Positions 56,784 to 64,000 of a stretch of 64,000 nucleotides of DNA are shown here, in pieces. This DNA is from Aliikangiella coralliicola (GTDB lineage Bacteria > Pseudomonadota > Gammaproteobacteria > Enterobacterales > Kangiellaceae). The notes under the pieces are model-generated. The model was not told where the DNA came from, ran no database searches, and saw nothing but the letters and a program-made list of their open reading frames with translations. Position 1 is the first letter of the stretch; the number at the start of each line of letters is the position of its first letter. The stretch lies in NCBI RefSeq assembly GCF_007004725.1, contig NZ_ML660163.1, positions 452,915 through 516,914 on the forward strand, written 5' to 3'. Both the position numbers and the translations under genes were made by a program.

Positions 56784-57140
56784 CTATCTCTTAATTGGTT
56801 TACGCGGACCTTTTCGCGTACGCGCATTAGTTTTAGTGCGCTGTCCACGAACAGGTAAACTTCTTCTGTGACGAATGCCACGAAAGCAACCTAAATCCAT
56901 CAAACGTTTAATATTCATGGAAACTTCACGACGCAAGTCACCTTCAACAGTGAATTTTGCAACTTCGCCACGAAGTGATTCAATTTCAGATTCGGTCAAA
57001 TCTTTTATTTTGCGATTTTCTTCGATTCCAGCGCTACCACATATAGCTTTAGCGCGAGAACGGCCTATGCCATAAATCGACGTCAATGCAATTACCGAAT
57101 GCTTGCTAACTGGAATGTTAATACCAGCGATACGGGCCAT
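56784..57140 (-). CDS. rpsM: 30S ribosomal protein S13
   Basis: S13, 118 residues. [14 protein letters not shown] and the C-terminal [21 protein letters not shown] are standard. It is the first gene of the alpha operon; the leader of about 70 nt between the promoter candidate and its start is where S4 autoregulation would act if it is conserved. Confidence 0.99.
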   Translation of the reverse strand: MARIAGINIPVSKHSVIALTSIYGIGRSRAKAICGSAGIEENRKIKDLTESEIESLRGEVAKFTVEGDLRREVSMNIKRLMDLGCFRGIRHRRSLPVRGQRTKTNARTRKGPRKPIKR

Positions 57141-57214
57141 TTAACTAACTCCCAAATTTCAGTTTCAAGTGCTTTATATTCTCTAATCTAAAACACCTTA
57201 TAAAAAGGCGCGAC

Positions 57215-57243
57215 ATAATAGCCTTGAAACGATTAAAAATCAA
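57215..57243 (-). promoter_or_regulatory. Promoter of the alpha operon (upstream of rpsM)
   Basis: On the minus strand, TTGATT (57243-57238) and TATTAT (57220-57215) are exactly 17 bp apart, about 75 bp before rpsM. It lies in the 150-bp gap after rpmJ and makes rpsM-rpsK-rpsD-rpoA a unit separable from the spc operon. Confidence 0.6.
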
Positions 57244-57290
57244 CCTGTTAATTTAATCTCTCTAACAAGATATAGTAAGGAAGTCTTTTC

Positions 57291-57404
57291 TTATCCCTGA
57301 CGCTGTTTATGGCGAGGGTCAGAACAGATAACTCTTACACTGCCGTTTCTGCGAATTATTTTACATTCACGACAGATTTTTTTAACAGAAGCTCGAACTT
57401 TCAT
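57291..57404 (-). CDS. rpmJ: 50S ribosomal protein L36
   Basis: L36, 37 residues ([19 protein letters not shown] then [18 protein letters not shown]), read directly from the minus strand between secY and rpsM. It has the zinc-binding set C11, C14, C27 and H32, the usual C+ form. The gene lies 26 bp after secY, at the 3' end of the spc operon. Confidence 0.97.
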   Translation of the reverse strand: MKVRASVKKICRECKIIRRNGSVRVICSDPRHKQRQG

Positions 57405-57430
57405 CTTCGTACTCCAAATAAAATAGCGCT

Positions 57431-58768
57431 TTACCGGATACCGGTTGCGCCATAATTTTTAAAATTGGCCTTTTTCAATACTGACTCATAATCGCGAGAT
57501 ATTAGATGCGCTTGTACTTGCGACATAAAATCCATAATGACGACCACGATTATCAACAATGAAGTTCCACCAAAGTAGAAAGGCACTTGCCAGAATAAGA
57601 TCATGAACTCAGGAAGAAGACAAACTGCAGTGATGTAGAGTGCTCCAACCAAAGTTAGCCGCGTCATAACCTTATCAATATATTTAGAGGTCTGCTCGCC
57701 AGGACGAATGCCGGGAATAAACGCTCCAGATCGTTTTAATTGATCTGCTGTATCACGAGGATTGTAGACCAATGCGGTATAGAAAAAACAGAAGAACATG
57801 ATACCTGCACCATATATCAATATATATAGTGGATTACCAGGCTGCATCTGCTGTGCAACATTTTGCAACCACAACCAGTCATCACCTTTACTTGCACCTA
57901 TCCATTGAGCAATTGTGCCCGGGAATAGAATAATACTTGATGCAAATATTGCGGGGATAACACCAGCCATATTAACTTTTAGCGGTAAATGAGAGGATTG
58001 TGCCTGATACATGCGGCGACCTTGCTGTTTTTGCGCATAATTTACAACGATTCTTCGCTGTCCACGCTCCATAAATACAACAAATGCTGTAACCAACAAA
58101 ACAACTGCAAGAATTAACAACAGCGCAAGAACATTCATATCGCCTTGTCTTGCCTGCTCAAAAGTTTGTCCTAAAGCAGTCGGCAAGCCAGCCACGATAC
58201 CGATAAAGATCAATACCGATATACCGTTACCAATACCACGCTCATTAATCTGCTCACCTAACCACATTAAGAACATGGTTCCAGTTACCAAACTAACAAT
58301 GGCGCCGAAGTAAAAACCAAAATCAGGATTTGGAACCAATCCTGGCATCAAATTTGGAAAATTCGTTGCAATTCCAATCGCTTGTACGCAAGCCAGGAAA
58401 AAGGTCAAATACCGAGTGTATTGGTTTATCTTACGTCGCCCAGCCTCACCTTCTTTCTTAATTTCCTGAAGTTTCGGCTCAACAAAACTCATTACCTGAA
58501 TGATAATGGATGCGGTAATGTATGGCATAATTCCCAGAGCAAAAACACTCGCTCTTTCCAATGCTCCACCAGAAAATACATTGAACAAAGCCAAAATTGT
58601 ACCTGATTGCTGTTCCATTAATTGGGCCAGAACGCCCGAATCTATTCCTGGAACAGGAACAAAGGATCCCAAACGGAAAATAACAATAGCAGTGAGCACA
58701 AACAACAAGCGTTGTTTGAGCTCAGTTAATCCGCCGCCTGATTTTTTTTCTACTGGAGCTTTAGCCAT
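57431..58768 (-). CDS. secY: Protein translocase subunit SecY
   Basis: Channel subunit of the Sec translocon, 445 residues and ten transmembrane segments. The SecY signatures are present: [31 protein letters not shown] near the N-terminus and the plug/loop regions, plus [24 protein letters not shown]. It follows rplO in the spc operon. Confidence 0.99.
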   Translation of the reverse strand: MAKAPVEKKSGGGLTELKQRLLFVLTAIVIFRLGSFVPVPGIDSGVLAQLMEQQSGTILALFNVFSGGALERASVFALGIMPYITASIIIQVMSFVEPKLQEIKKEGEAGRRKINQYTRYLTFFLACVQAIGIATNFPNLMPGLVPNPDFGFYFGAIVSLVTGTMFLMWLGEQINERGIGNGISVLIFIGIVAGLPTALGQTFEQARQGDMNVLALLLILAVVLLVTAFVVFMERGQRRIVVNYAQKQQGRRMYQAQSSHLPLKVNMAGVIPAIFASSIILFPGTIAQWIGASKGDDWLWLQNVAQQMQPGNPLYILIYGAGIMFFCFFYTALVYNPRDTADQLKRSGAFIPGIRPGEQTSKYIDKVMTRLTLVGALYITAVCLLPEFMILFWQVPFYFGGTSLLIIVVVIMDFMSQVQAHLISRDYESVLKKANFKNYGATGIR

Positions 58769-58807
58769 TTCTTTTGTTAACCCTTACACTTACGTAGTTA
58801 AACAAGA

Positions 58808-59245
58808 CTACGCTTGAACCTTCCCACCAGCAGCTTCAATAGCTGCTTGAGCGCCTTTACTCACTCTAACTCCATCACCAATGCTTACAGATCGGTCGAT
58901 AGAACCAGATAACATTACTTTTACTTGCTGAATGTTCTTATTAATAAGGCCAGCAGCACGTAAAGACAAGAGGTCAACCGTTTCACCTTCAATTTTATTT
59001 AGTTCACCAAGTCGAACTTCAGCTGAAACCAAAGATTTTCTCGATGTAAAACCGAATTTTGGTAAACGCTGTTTCAAAGGCATTTGACCGCCTTCAAAAC
59101 CAGGTTTTACTTTTCCGCCAGAGCGAGACTTCAAACCCTTATGGCCTCTACCACAAGTTTTACCTAGTGTAGAACCAATACCGCGACCAACTCGCTTTGC
59201 TTTCTTTTTAGCACCTTCGCCAGGGCTTAGAGTATTTAATCGCAT
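58808..59245 (-). CDS. rplO: 50S ribosomal protein L15
   Basis: L15, 145 residues from the ATG at 59243-59245 ([15 protein letters not shown]), with GGAGGATT upstream; a longer start (TTG) inside rpmD is less likely. The glycine/arginine-rich N-terminus ([25 protein letters not shown]) is typical. Confidence 0.97.
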   Translation of the reverse strand: MRLNTLSPGEGAKKKAKRVGRGIGSTLGKTCGRGHKGLKSRSGGKVKPGFEGGQMPLKQRLPKFGFTSRKSLVSAEVRLGELNKIEGETVDLLSLRAAGLINKNIQQVKVMLSGSIDRSVSIGDGVRVSKGAQAAIEAAGGKVQA

Positions 59246-59247
59246 GA

Positions 59248-59433
59248 TCAATCCTCCACTCGAATCATATAGCTTATAGTATTAACCATACCTCGAGTTG
59301 AAGGTGTATCTTCAACCTCAACCGTATGGCCTATGCGACGCAATCCTAAACCCATCAAACAAGCCTTATGGTTCTTTAACCGACCGCTTGACGATTTGGT
59401 TTGAGTAACTTTCATGTATTTCTTAGCGGCCAT
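59248..59433 (-). CDS. rpmD: 50S ribosomal protein L30
   Basis: L30, 61 residues. [32 protein letters not shown] is the family core. Its stop is 2 bp before the rplO start. Confidence 0.98.
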   Translation of the reverse strand: MAAKKYMKVTQTKSSSGRLKNHKACLMGLGLRRIGHTVEVEDTPSTRGMVNTISYMIRVED

Positions 59434-59436
59434 GAT

Positions 59437-59943
59437 TTACTCCATAATTTCAGCAACAGATTTACCGCGTTTTGCTGCGACTGCCTCTGGAGAGAACATT
59501 TCGCTTAAGCCACGGATTGTTGCACGCACGATATTAATTGGATTTGTTGAACCGATGCTTTTTGCCAAAACATTTTCAACACCAACTACTTCAAATACAG
59601 AACGCATCGCACCACCGGCGATAATACCTGTACCTTGAGACGCAGGCTGCATATATACTTTTGAAGCCCCGTGTCTTGAGTTAATAGGATGTTGTAACGT
59701 GTGACCATCTTTTAATTCAACTTGAATCATATTACGACGAGCTTGTTCCATCGCTTTTTGAATTGCAGCAGGAACTTCACGCGCCTTACCACGACCAAAA
59801 CCGACTTTACCATTACCATCGCCAACTACCGTCAAAGCTGTGAAAGAGAAAATACGTCCACCTTTAACCACTTTTGAAACGCGGTTAACGTTAACTAATT
59901 TCTCTACAAGACCTTCGGTATTATTTGCTTCTTGTCTAGCCAT
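59437..59943 (-). CDS. rpsE: 30S ribosomal protein S5
   Basis: S5, 168 residues. The S5 signature [30 protein letters not shown] (about residues 25-54) is complete. It lies 3 bp before rpmD and 10 bp after rplR. Confidence 0.99.
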   Translation of the reverse strand: MARQEANNTEGLVEKLVNVNRVSKVVKGGRIFSFTALTVVGDGNGKVGFGRGKAREVPAAIQKAMEQARRNMIQVELKDGHTLQHPINSRHGASKVYMQPASQGTGIIAGGAMRSVFEVVGVENVLAKSIGSTNPINIVRATIRGLSEMFSPEAVAAKRGKSVAEIME

Positions 59944-59953
59944 TTTTTAACCC

Positions 59954-60307
59954 TTAAAACTGAAGACCATTTTCGCGTGCAGAATCAGCTAATGCTTTAA
60001 CACGACCATGGTATTTAAAACCAGAGCGATCAAAAGCTACTTTTGATACGCCCGCTTCAGTAGCTCGTTTCGCAACCAATGCACCAACAGCTTTCGCTGT
60101 ATCTACATTTCCTGTTGCACTACCGGCTGCCTTGATGTCTTTCTCAACACTTGATGCAGTCGCTAAAATCTTTCCGCCTTCTGCGGAAATAACCTGAGCA
60201 TAAATATGGCGAGGTGTACGATTAACAACTAAACGAGTGGCACCTAGCTCTTTCATTTTCATTCGACCTTTAGTCGAACGACGAATTCTAGCTTGTTTCT
60301 TATTCAT
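59954..60307 (-). CDS. rplR: 50S ribosomal protein L18
   Basis: L18, 117 residues, binds 5S rRNA. The basic N-terminus ([26 protein letters not shown]) and the C-terminal [28 protein letters not shown] are standard. Confidence 0.99.
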   Translation of the reverse strand: MNKKQARIRRSTKGRMKMKELGATRLVVNRTPRHIYAQVISAEGGKILATASSVEKDIKAAGSATGNVDTAKAVGALVAKRATEAGVSKVAFDRSGFKYHGRVKALADSARENGLQF

Positions 60308-60316
60308 GACGCTGCC

Positions 60317-60850
60317 CTACTTTTTCTTAGCTTCTTTACGACGGATAGTTTCGTCCGCGTATTTCACACCTTTACCCTTATAAGGCTCTGGTGGACGATA
60401 AGCTCGGATGTTTGCTGCAACCTGACCAACTAATTGCTTGTCAACACCCTTAACCAGAATCTCTGTATTAGAAGGTGTTTCAACCGTAATACCTTCTGGT
60501 AGTTCGTAATTCACAGGGTGTGAAAAGCCAAGTGTAAGATCGAGAACTTTACCTTTAGCTTTAGCTCGGTATCCAACTCCCACTAACAACAGCTTCTTTT
60601 CAAAACCTTGGGAAACCCCTGTAACCATATTATTGACTAATGAACGCATAGTTCCTGACATCGCTTTTGCTCCGTCAACACCATCTCGTCCCGCAAATGT
60701 TACCTGGTTGTCTTCAACATTGACGTCAACTGAAGTATGAATATCTTGCTTCAATTCACCTTTTGCACCTTTAACTGCAATAGTTTGACCTTTAAGGTCA
60801 ACAGTTACACCTGAAGGAATTGCTACTGGATTTTTTGCTACTCTAGACAT
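60317..60850 (-). CDS. rplF: 50S ribosomal protein L6
   Basis: L6, 177 residues, two similar domains. The start is [22 protein letters not shown]. The C-terminal signature [24 protein letters not shown] near residue 153 is conserved. Confidence 0.99.
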   Translation of the reverse strand: MSRVAKNPVAIPSGVTVDLKGQTIAVKGAKGELKQDIHTSVDVNVEDNQVTFAGRDGVDGAKAMSGTMRSLVNNMVTGVSQGFEKKLLLVGVGYRAKAKGKVLDLTLGFSHPVNYELPEGITVETPSNTEILVKGVDKQLVGQVAANIRAYRPPEPYKGKGVKYADETIRRKEAKKK

Positions 60851-60861
60851 AATGGTTCTCC

Positions 60862-61257
60862 TTAAGACACGATACAGAGAACTTCGCCGCCGTGACCTTG
60901 CTTACGCGCAGCTTGATCGGTCATAACTCCTTTAGAAGTAGACACGATAGCGACACCTAAACCATCTAGTACACGAGGTAGCTCAGTAGACTTTTTATAA
61001 ATACGTAACCCAGGGCGACTAACACGTTTAATTGTGTCGATAACTGGACGGCCTTGGTAGTATTTTAATTCAATTGATAATTCTGCTTTCCCACCGTCTT
61101 CTGATCGAGAAATTTCGGTGATATAACCTTCTGCTTTCAATACTTCAGCGATAGACACTTTGAGTTTTGAAGAAGGCATGGAAACAACTTTTTTGCCTGC
61201 TGATTGTCCGTTACGGATGCGAGTCAGCATATCAGCAATAGGATCTTGCATGCTCAT
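60862..61257 (-). CDS. rpsH: 30S ribosomal protein S8
   Basis: S8, 131 residues, from the ATG at 61255-61257 ([17 protein letters not shown]). The C-terminal [26 protein letters not shown] is diagnostic. In E. coli S8 is the translational repressor of the spc operon by binding near rplE. Confidence 0.99.
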   Translation of the reverse strand: MSMQDPIADMLTRIRNGQSAGKKVVSMPSSKLKVSIAEVLKAEGYITEISRSEDGGKAELSIELKYYQGRPVIDTIKRVSRPGLRIYKKSTELPRVLDGLGVAIVSTSKGVMTDQAARKQGHGGEVLCIVS

Positions 61258-61275
61258 ATTGATTCTCCCAACAAA

Positions 61276-61581
61276 TTACCAGCTAGCTTTAACCAAGCCG
61301 GGTACATTACCTTTCATCGCTTGCTCTCGTAACTTATTTCGGCATAAACCGAACTTACGAAGGTAAGCATGAGGGCGACCAGTGACACGACAACGATTAC
61401 GTTGACGTACGGGGCTTGCATCACGAGGTAGTTTTTGCAACGCTACCTGTGCTTCCCAACGCTCTTCATCACTTTTGCTGAGGTCAGCAATAATTGCCTT
61501 TAGTTCAGCACGCTTCTTAGCGTACTTTGCAACCATACGTGCGCGTTTGTTTTCGCGCTGTACCATTGATACTTTAGCCAT
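61276..61581 (-). CDS. rpsN: 30S ribosomal protein S14
   Basis: S14 of 101 residues, the zinc-free long form (no CxxC pairs). The conserved [24 protein letters not shown] (about residues 61-84) is present. Confidence 0.99.
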   Translation of the reverse strand: MAKVSMVQRENKRARMVAKYAKKRAELKAIIADLSKSDEERWEAQVALQKLPRDASPVRQRNRCRVTGRPHAYLRKFGLCRNKLREQAMKGNVPGLVKASW

Positions 61582-61591
61582 AAATTACCCC

Positions 61592-62131
61592 TTAGCTCTT
61601 AAGCGGGAAGTTAAACGCGCTTAAAAGTTCGCGTCCTTCTTCATCTGTAGTCGCAGTGGTAGTGATAGTGATATCCATACCGCGTATCTTATCAACCTTA
61701 TCGTAATCGATTTCAGGAAAGATAATCTGCTCTTTAACACCCATGGAATAGTTACCACGGCCGTCAAACGACTTAGGATTTAAACCTCGGAAGTCACGAA
61801 TACGAGGAATTGCTATAGAGATTAAGCGCTCCATAAACTCCCACATACGCTCACCGCGAAGTGTTACTTTTGCGCCAATAGGGTAGTCGTCACGAATTTT
61901 AAAACCAGCAATTGATTTGCGAGCTTTTGTAACAACAGGCTTTTGGCCCGAGATTGCTGTCAGATCTCCGCAAGCGTTCTCTAGAACTTTCTTATCCCCA
62001 ACAGCTTCACCCAGACCCATATTTAATGTGATCTTGGTAATCTTAGGGACTTGCATGACAGACTTGTAGTCAAACTTTTCAGTTAAAGCGCTGACTACCT
62101 TTTCTTTATAGTGGTCTTGCAGTTTCGCCAT
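61592..62131 (-). CDS. rplE: 50S ribosomal protein L5
   Basis: L5, 179 residues, contacts 5S r[24 protein letters not shown] near residue 33 and [25 protein letters not shown] near residue 130 match the family. Confidence 0.99.
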   Translation of the reverse strand: MAKLQDHYKEKVVSALTEKFDYKSVMQVPKITKITLNMGLGEAVGDKKVLENACGDLTAISGQKPVVTKARKSIAGFKIRDDYPIGAKVTLRGERMWEFMERLISIAIPRIRDFRGLNPKSFDGRGNYSMGVKEQIIFPEIDYDKVDKIRGMDITITTTATTDEEGRELLSAFNFPLKS

Positions 62132-62159
62132 TTCTTACACCAATTAATGAAAAACTAGA

Positions 62160-62477
62160 TTAATCGATCAATTCGCCGTTCGATTTAAAAATACGAACGC
62201 GCTTACCGTCTTCTTCAACTTTAATTCCAACACGATCAGCTTTGCCGGTCTTGGAATTAAAAATTGCAACATTGGAAATATCCATTGCAGCTTCTTTTTC
62301 AACGATGCCGCCTTGAATACCTGCCTGTGGGTTAGGTCGAACATGTTTTTTCATCATGTTAACACCTTCCACAACTACACGGTTCTTGTCAGTAATGATT
62401 TTAGAAATCTTACCGCGTTGGCCGTTACTCTTACCTGTAAGAACGATGACTTCATCGCCAGTTTTTAACTTTTGCAT
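62160..62477 (-). CDS. rplX: 50S ribosomal protein L24
   Basis: L24, 105 residues with a KOW domain. The start is [22 protein letters not shown], and [19 protein letters not shown] is the conserved loop. Confidence 0.99.
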   Translation of the reverse strand: MQKLKTGDEVIVLTGKSNGQRGKISKIITDKNRVVVEGVNMMKKHVRPNPQAGIQGGIVEKEAAMDISNVAIFNSKTGKADRVGIKVEEDGKRVRIFKSNGELID

Positions 62478-62488
62478 GTCAATCTCTC

Positions 62489-62857
62489 CTACAGTACTTC
62501 CGGAGCCAAAGATACGATCTTCATGAACTTATCACCGCGAAGTTCGCGAGTAACAGGTCCAAAAATACGAGTACCGATAGGCTGTAAGTTAGTATTAAGA
62601 AGAACCGCAGCATTGCCATCAAAACGAATCAAAGACCCATCAGGACGACGAACACCTTTTCTGGTTCGAACAACAACCGCGTTAAGAACATCACCCTTCT
62701 TCGCTTTACCACGAGGAATAGCTTCTTTAACACTGACTTTGATCACATCACCGATTCTTGCGTAACGGCGGTGTGAACCTCCAAGAACCTTAATACACTG
62801 AACTCGACGCGCACCGCTGTTATCAGCAACGTCAAGCGTAGTTTGCATCTGGATCAT
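62489..62857 (-). CDS. rplN: 50S ribosomal protein L14
   Basis: L14, 122 residues, first gene of the spc operon. [27 protein letters not shown] and [25 protein letters not shown]-like segments are complete. GGAGAAAACC precedes the ATG; the promoter candidate lies about 70 bp upstream. Confidence 0.99.
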   Translation of the reverse strand: MIQMQTTLDVADNSGARRVQCIKVLGGSHRRYARIGDVIKVSVKEAIPRGKAKKGDVLNAVVVRTRKGVRRPDGSLIRFDGNAAVLLNTNLQPIGTRIFGPVTRELRGDKFMKIVSLAPEVL

Positions 62858-62927
62858 TGGTTTTCTCCAATAGTTCCCGCACTAAATATACGCACACTTT
62901 ATAGTAGTGCCGCGCAAAAGGAGCGGG

Positions 62928-62936
62928 AGTATACCA
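62928..62936 (-). promoter_or_regulatory. Extended -10 promoter of the spc operon (upstream of rplN)
   Basis: The minus strand reads TGGTATACT (62936-62928), an extended -10 element, in the 124-bp gap between rpsQ and rplN. No good -35 box lies at 16-18 bp, which fits the extended -10 class. The position matches the spc promoter of E. coli. Confidence 0.55.
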
Positions 62937-62981
62937 TCATTCAATTGATTCAGCTAACGAAAATATACTAATTCCGTATCT

Positions 62982-63242
62982 TTAGTTAGCTTTTTCAACT
63001 ACCTCAACTAACTGCCAGGATTTGCTCTTTGAAAGCGGTCTGCTTTCAACAACAGTGACAGTATCGCCTATTTTGCACTCGTTAGCTTCATCATGAGCAT
63101 GAACCTTAGTAGAACGCTTAATAAATTTCCCATAAATAGGATGCTTTACTTGGCGCTCAACTTTGACGGTAATGGTTTTATCCATTTTGTCGCTGATGAC
63201 TTTACCAGTCAGAGTACGCTTAATTACTTTCTGCTCACTCAT
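62982..63242 (-). CDS. rpsQ: 30S ribosomal protein S17
   Basis: S17, 86 residues, OB fold. [23 protein letters not shown] and [17 protein letters not shown] are conserved. It is the last gene of the S10 operon and overlaps rpmC by 1 bp. Confidence 0.99.
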   Translation of the reverse strand: MSEQKVIKRTLTGKVISDKMDKTITVKVERQVKHPIYGKFIKRSTKVHAHDEANECKIGDTVTVVESRPLSKSKSWQLVEVVEKAN

Positions 63243-63469
63243 TAGTTCTGCTCTCCATTAGAAGGCGCTTCATTTGCTGAAGTACCAGCCTTCTGATTTA
63301 GTACAGTTTTAACGCGTGCAATATCACGACGCACATTTTTTAATGTGTGAGTCTGGTTCGACTGACCAGTCGCTTTCTGCATACGTAAGTTAAACTGCTC
63401 TTTACGTAGTTCAAGCAGCTCATTTTGGAGCTCCTCAACACTTTTATCTCTCAACTCAGAAGCATTCAT
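63242..63469 (-). CDS. rpmC: 50S ribosomal protein L29
   Basis: L29, 75 residues. The core [26 protein letters not shown] is standard, while a polar C-terminal extension ([17 protein letters not shown]) makes it about 12 residues longer than E. coli L29. It overlaps rplP and rpsQ by 1 bp each. Confidence 0.98.
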   Translation of the reverse strand: MNASELRDKSVEELQNELLELRKEQFNLRMQKATGQSNQTHTLKNVRRDIARVKTVLNQKAGTSANEAPSNGEQN

Positions 63470-63876
63470 TACAATACCGTCCGCTTAACAAAAGTTGTTT
63501 TAAAAGGAAGTTTAGCTGCAGCTAATGCAAATGCTTCGCGCGCTAAATCTTCAGCAATACCTTCAACTTCGAACAACATACGTCCTGGTTGAATTTGTGC
63601 AACCCAGTATTCCACACTACCTTTACCTTTACCCATACGAACTTCTAATGGCTTTTTAGTAATAGGCTTATCAGGGAATACGCGGATGTAAACCTTACCT
63701 TGACGACGCATATGACGAGTCATAGCACGACGTGCGGCTTCGATTTGTCTAGCAGTCATTCGTCCGCGAGCCGCAGACTTAAGACCAAACTCACCAAAGC
63801 TAACATTGTGGTTTACAACACCACGGTTACGGCCGGTGTGCTGTTTACGAAATTTCGTTCTTTTTGGTTGTAACAT
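63469..63876 (-). CDS. rplP: 50S ribosomal protein L16
   Basis: L16, 135 residues. [19 protein letters not shown] and [24 protein letters not shown] are family signatures. It follows rpsC in the S10 operon. Confidence 0.99.
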   Translation of the reverse strand: MLQPKRTKFRKQHTGRNRGVVNHNVSFGEFGLKSAARGRMTARQIEAARRAMTRHMRRQGKVYIRVFPDKPITKKPLEVRMGKGKGSVEYWVAQIQPGRMLFEVEGIAEDLAREAFALAAAKLPFKTTFVKRTVL

Positions 63877-63887
63877 GGTCTATTCCC

Positions 63888-64000
63888 CTACTGTTTCTTA
63901 GCTCGGGAAGGCTTCTTTTTTGGTTTTTCTTCAGCAATAGCTTGCGGTTGATCACCAAATACCTCACCTTTGAAAATCCAGACCTTAACACCAATAATTC
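63888..64000 (-). CDS. rpsC: 30S ribosomal protein S3 (partial, C-terminal end)
   Basis: The last 37 codons of rpsC are present (IIGVKVWIFKGEVFGDQPQA then a Lys-rich tail KPKKKPSRAKKQ); the rest lies beyond base 64000. The sequence GVKVWIFKGE is the conserved C-terminal signature of S3. It lies 11 bp upstream of rplP. Confidence 0.95.
   Translation of the reverse strand, partial: IIGVKVWIFKGEVFGDQPQAIAEEKPKKKPSRAKKQ

Noticed and set aside
57180-57240. Terminator hairpin between rpmJ and rpsM
   Set aside because: AAGGC/GCCTT gives only a 5-bp stem with an 11-nt loop and overlaps the stronger promoter candidate.

Overview
The window is ordinary chromosomal DNA of a low-GC gammaproteobacterium. 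The evidence is a split nuoC/nuoD complex I operon, a miaB-ybeZ-ybeY-corC-lnt block, a pcnB-folK-panB-panC block, an aryl polyene pigment cluster and the S10/spc/alpha ribosomal region. A marine Oceanospirillales-like lineage (Kangiella/Aliikangiella type) fits the gene set, but that placement is inference from gene content, not a match. I see no tRNA, rRNA, CRISPR array, prophage or intact insertion sequence.

Layout. 1-10524 (minus): nuoA to nuoL (nuoL cut by the window edge), respiratory complex I with a short NuoG lacking the N7 cluster cysteines. 10525-11141: the nuo promoter, then a 160-bp MITE-like element flanked by TA that lies inside an otherwise open reading frame. 11142-19808 (minus): lnt, corC, a TonB-dependent receptor with its own promoter and terminator, ybeY, ybeZ and miaB. 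20084-22061: a small protein of unknown function and an S41 peptidase-like lipoprotein. 22308-29436 (plus): ribA, pepB, pcnB, folK, a deoxynucleoside kinase, panB, panC and a lipoprotein.

29606-46247 (minus) is the main accessory locus: 18 tightly coupled genes for an aryl polyene (APE). An ammonia-lyase and an acyl-ligase would supply an aromatic starter. Two acyl carrier proteins, two ketosynthases, a truncated ketosynthase-like partner, one ketoreductase and two hot-dog dehydratases would build the polyene. Acyltransferases, a glycosyltransferase-acyltransferase fusion, an RND-type exporter, a LolA-like protein and a DUF3261 lipoprotein would attach it to lipid and move it to the outer membrane. 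A flavoprotein in the cluster carries the WxWxIP signature of flavin-dependent halogenases, so a halogenated pigment (as in xanthomonadins) is possible.

46464-54142: a lipoprotein, acs, an orphan phaR, a DedA protein, a DUF3667 zinc-ribbon membrane protein, a HigB/HigA toxin-antitoxin pair and a divergent Lgt-like protein. 54170-64000 (minus): rplQ, rpoA, rpsD, rpsK, rpsM (alpha operon), rpmJ, secY, rplO, rpmD, rpsE, rplR, rplF, rpsH, rpsN, rplE, rplX, rplN (spc operon), then rpsQ, rpmC, rplP and the 3' end of rpsC (end of the S10 operon). Promoter-like sequences lie in front of rpsM and rplN, at the usual operon boundaries.
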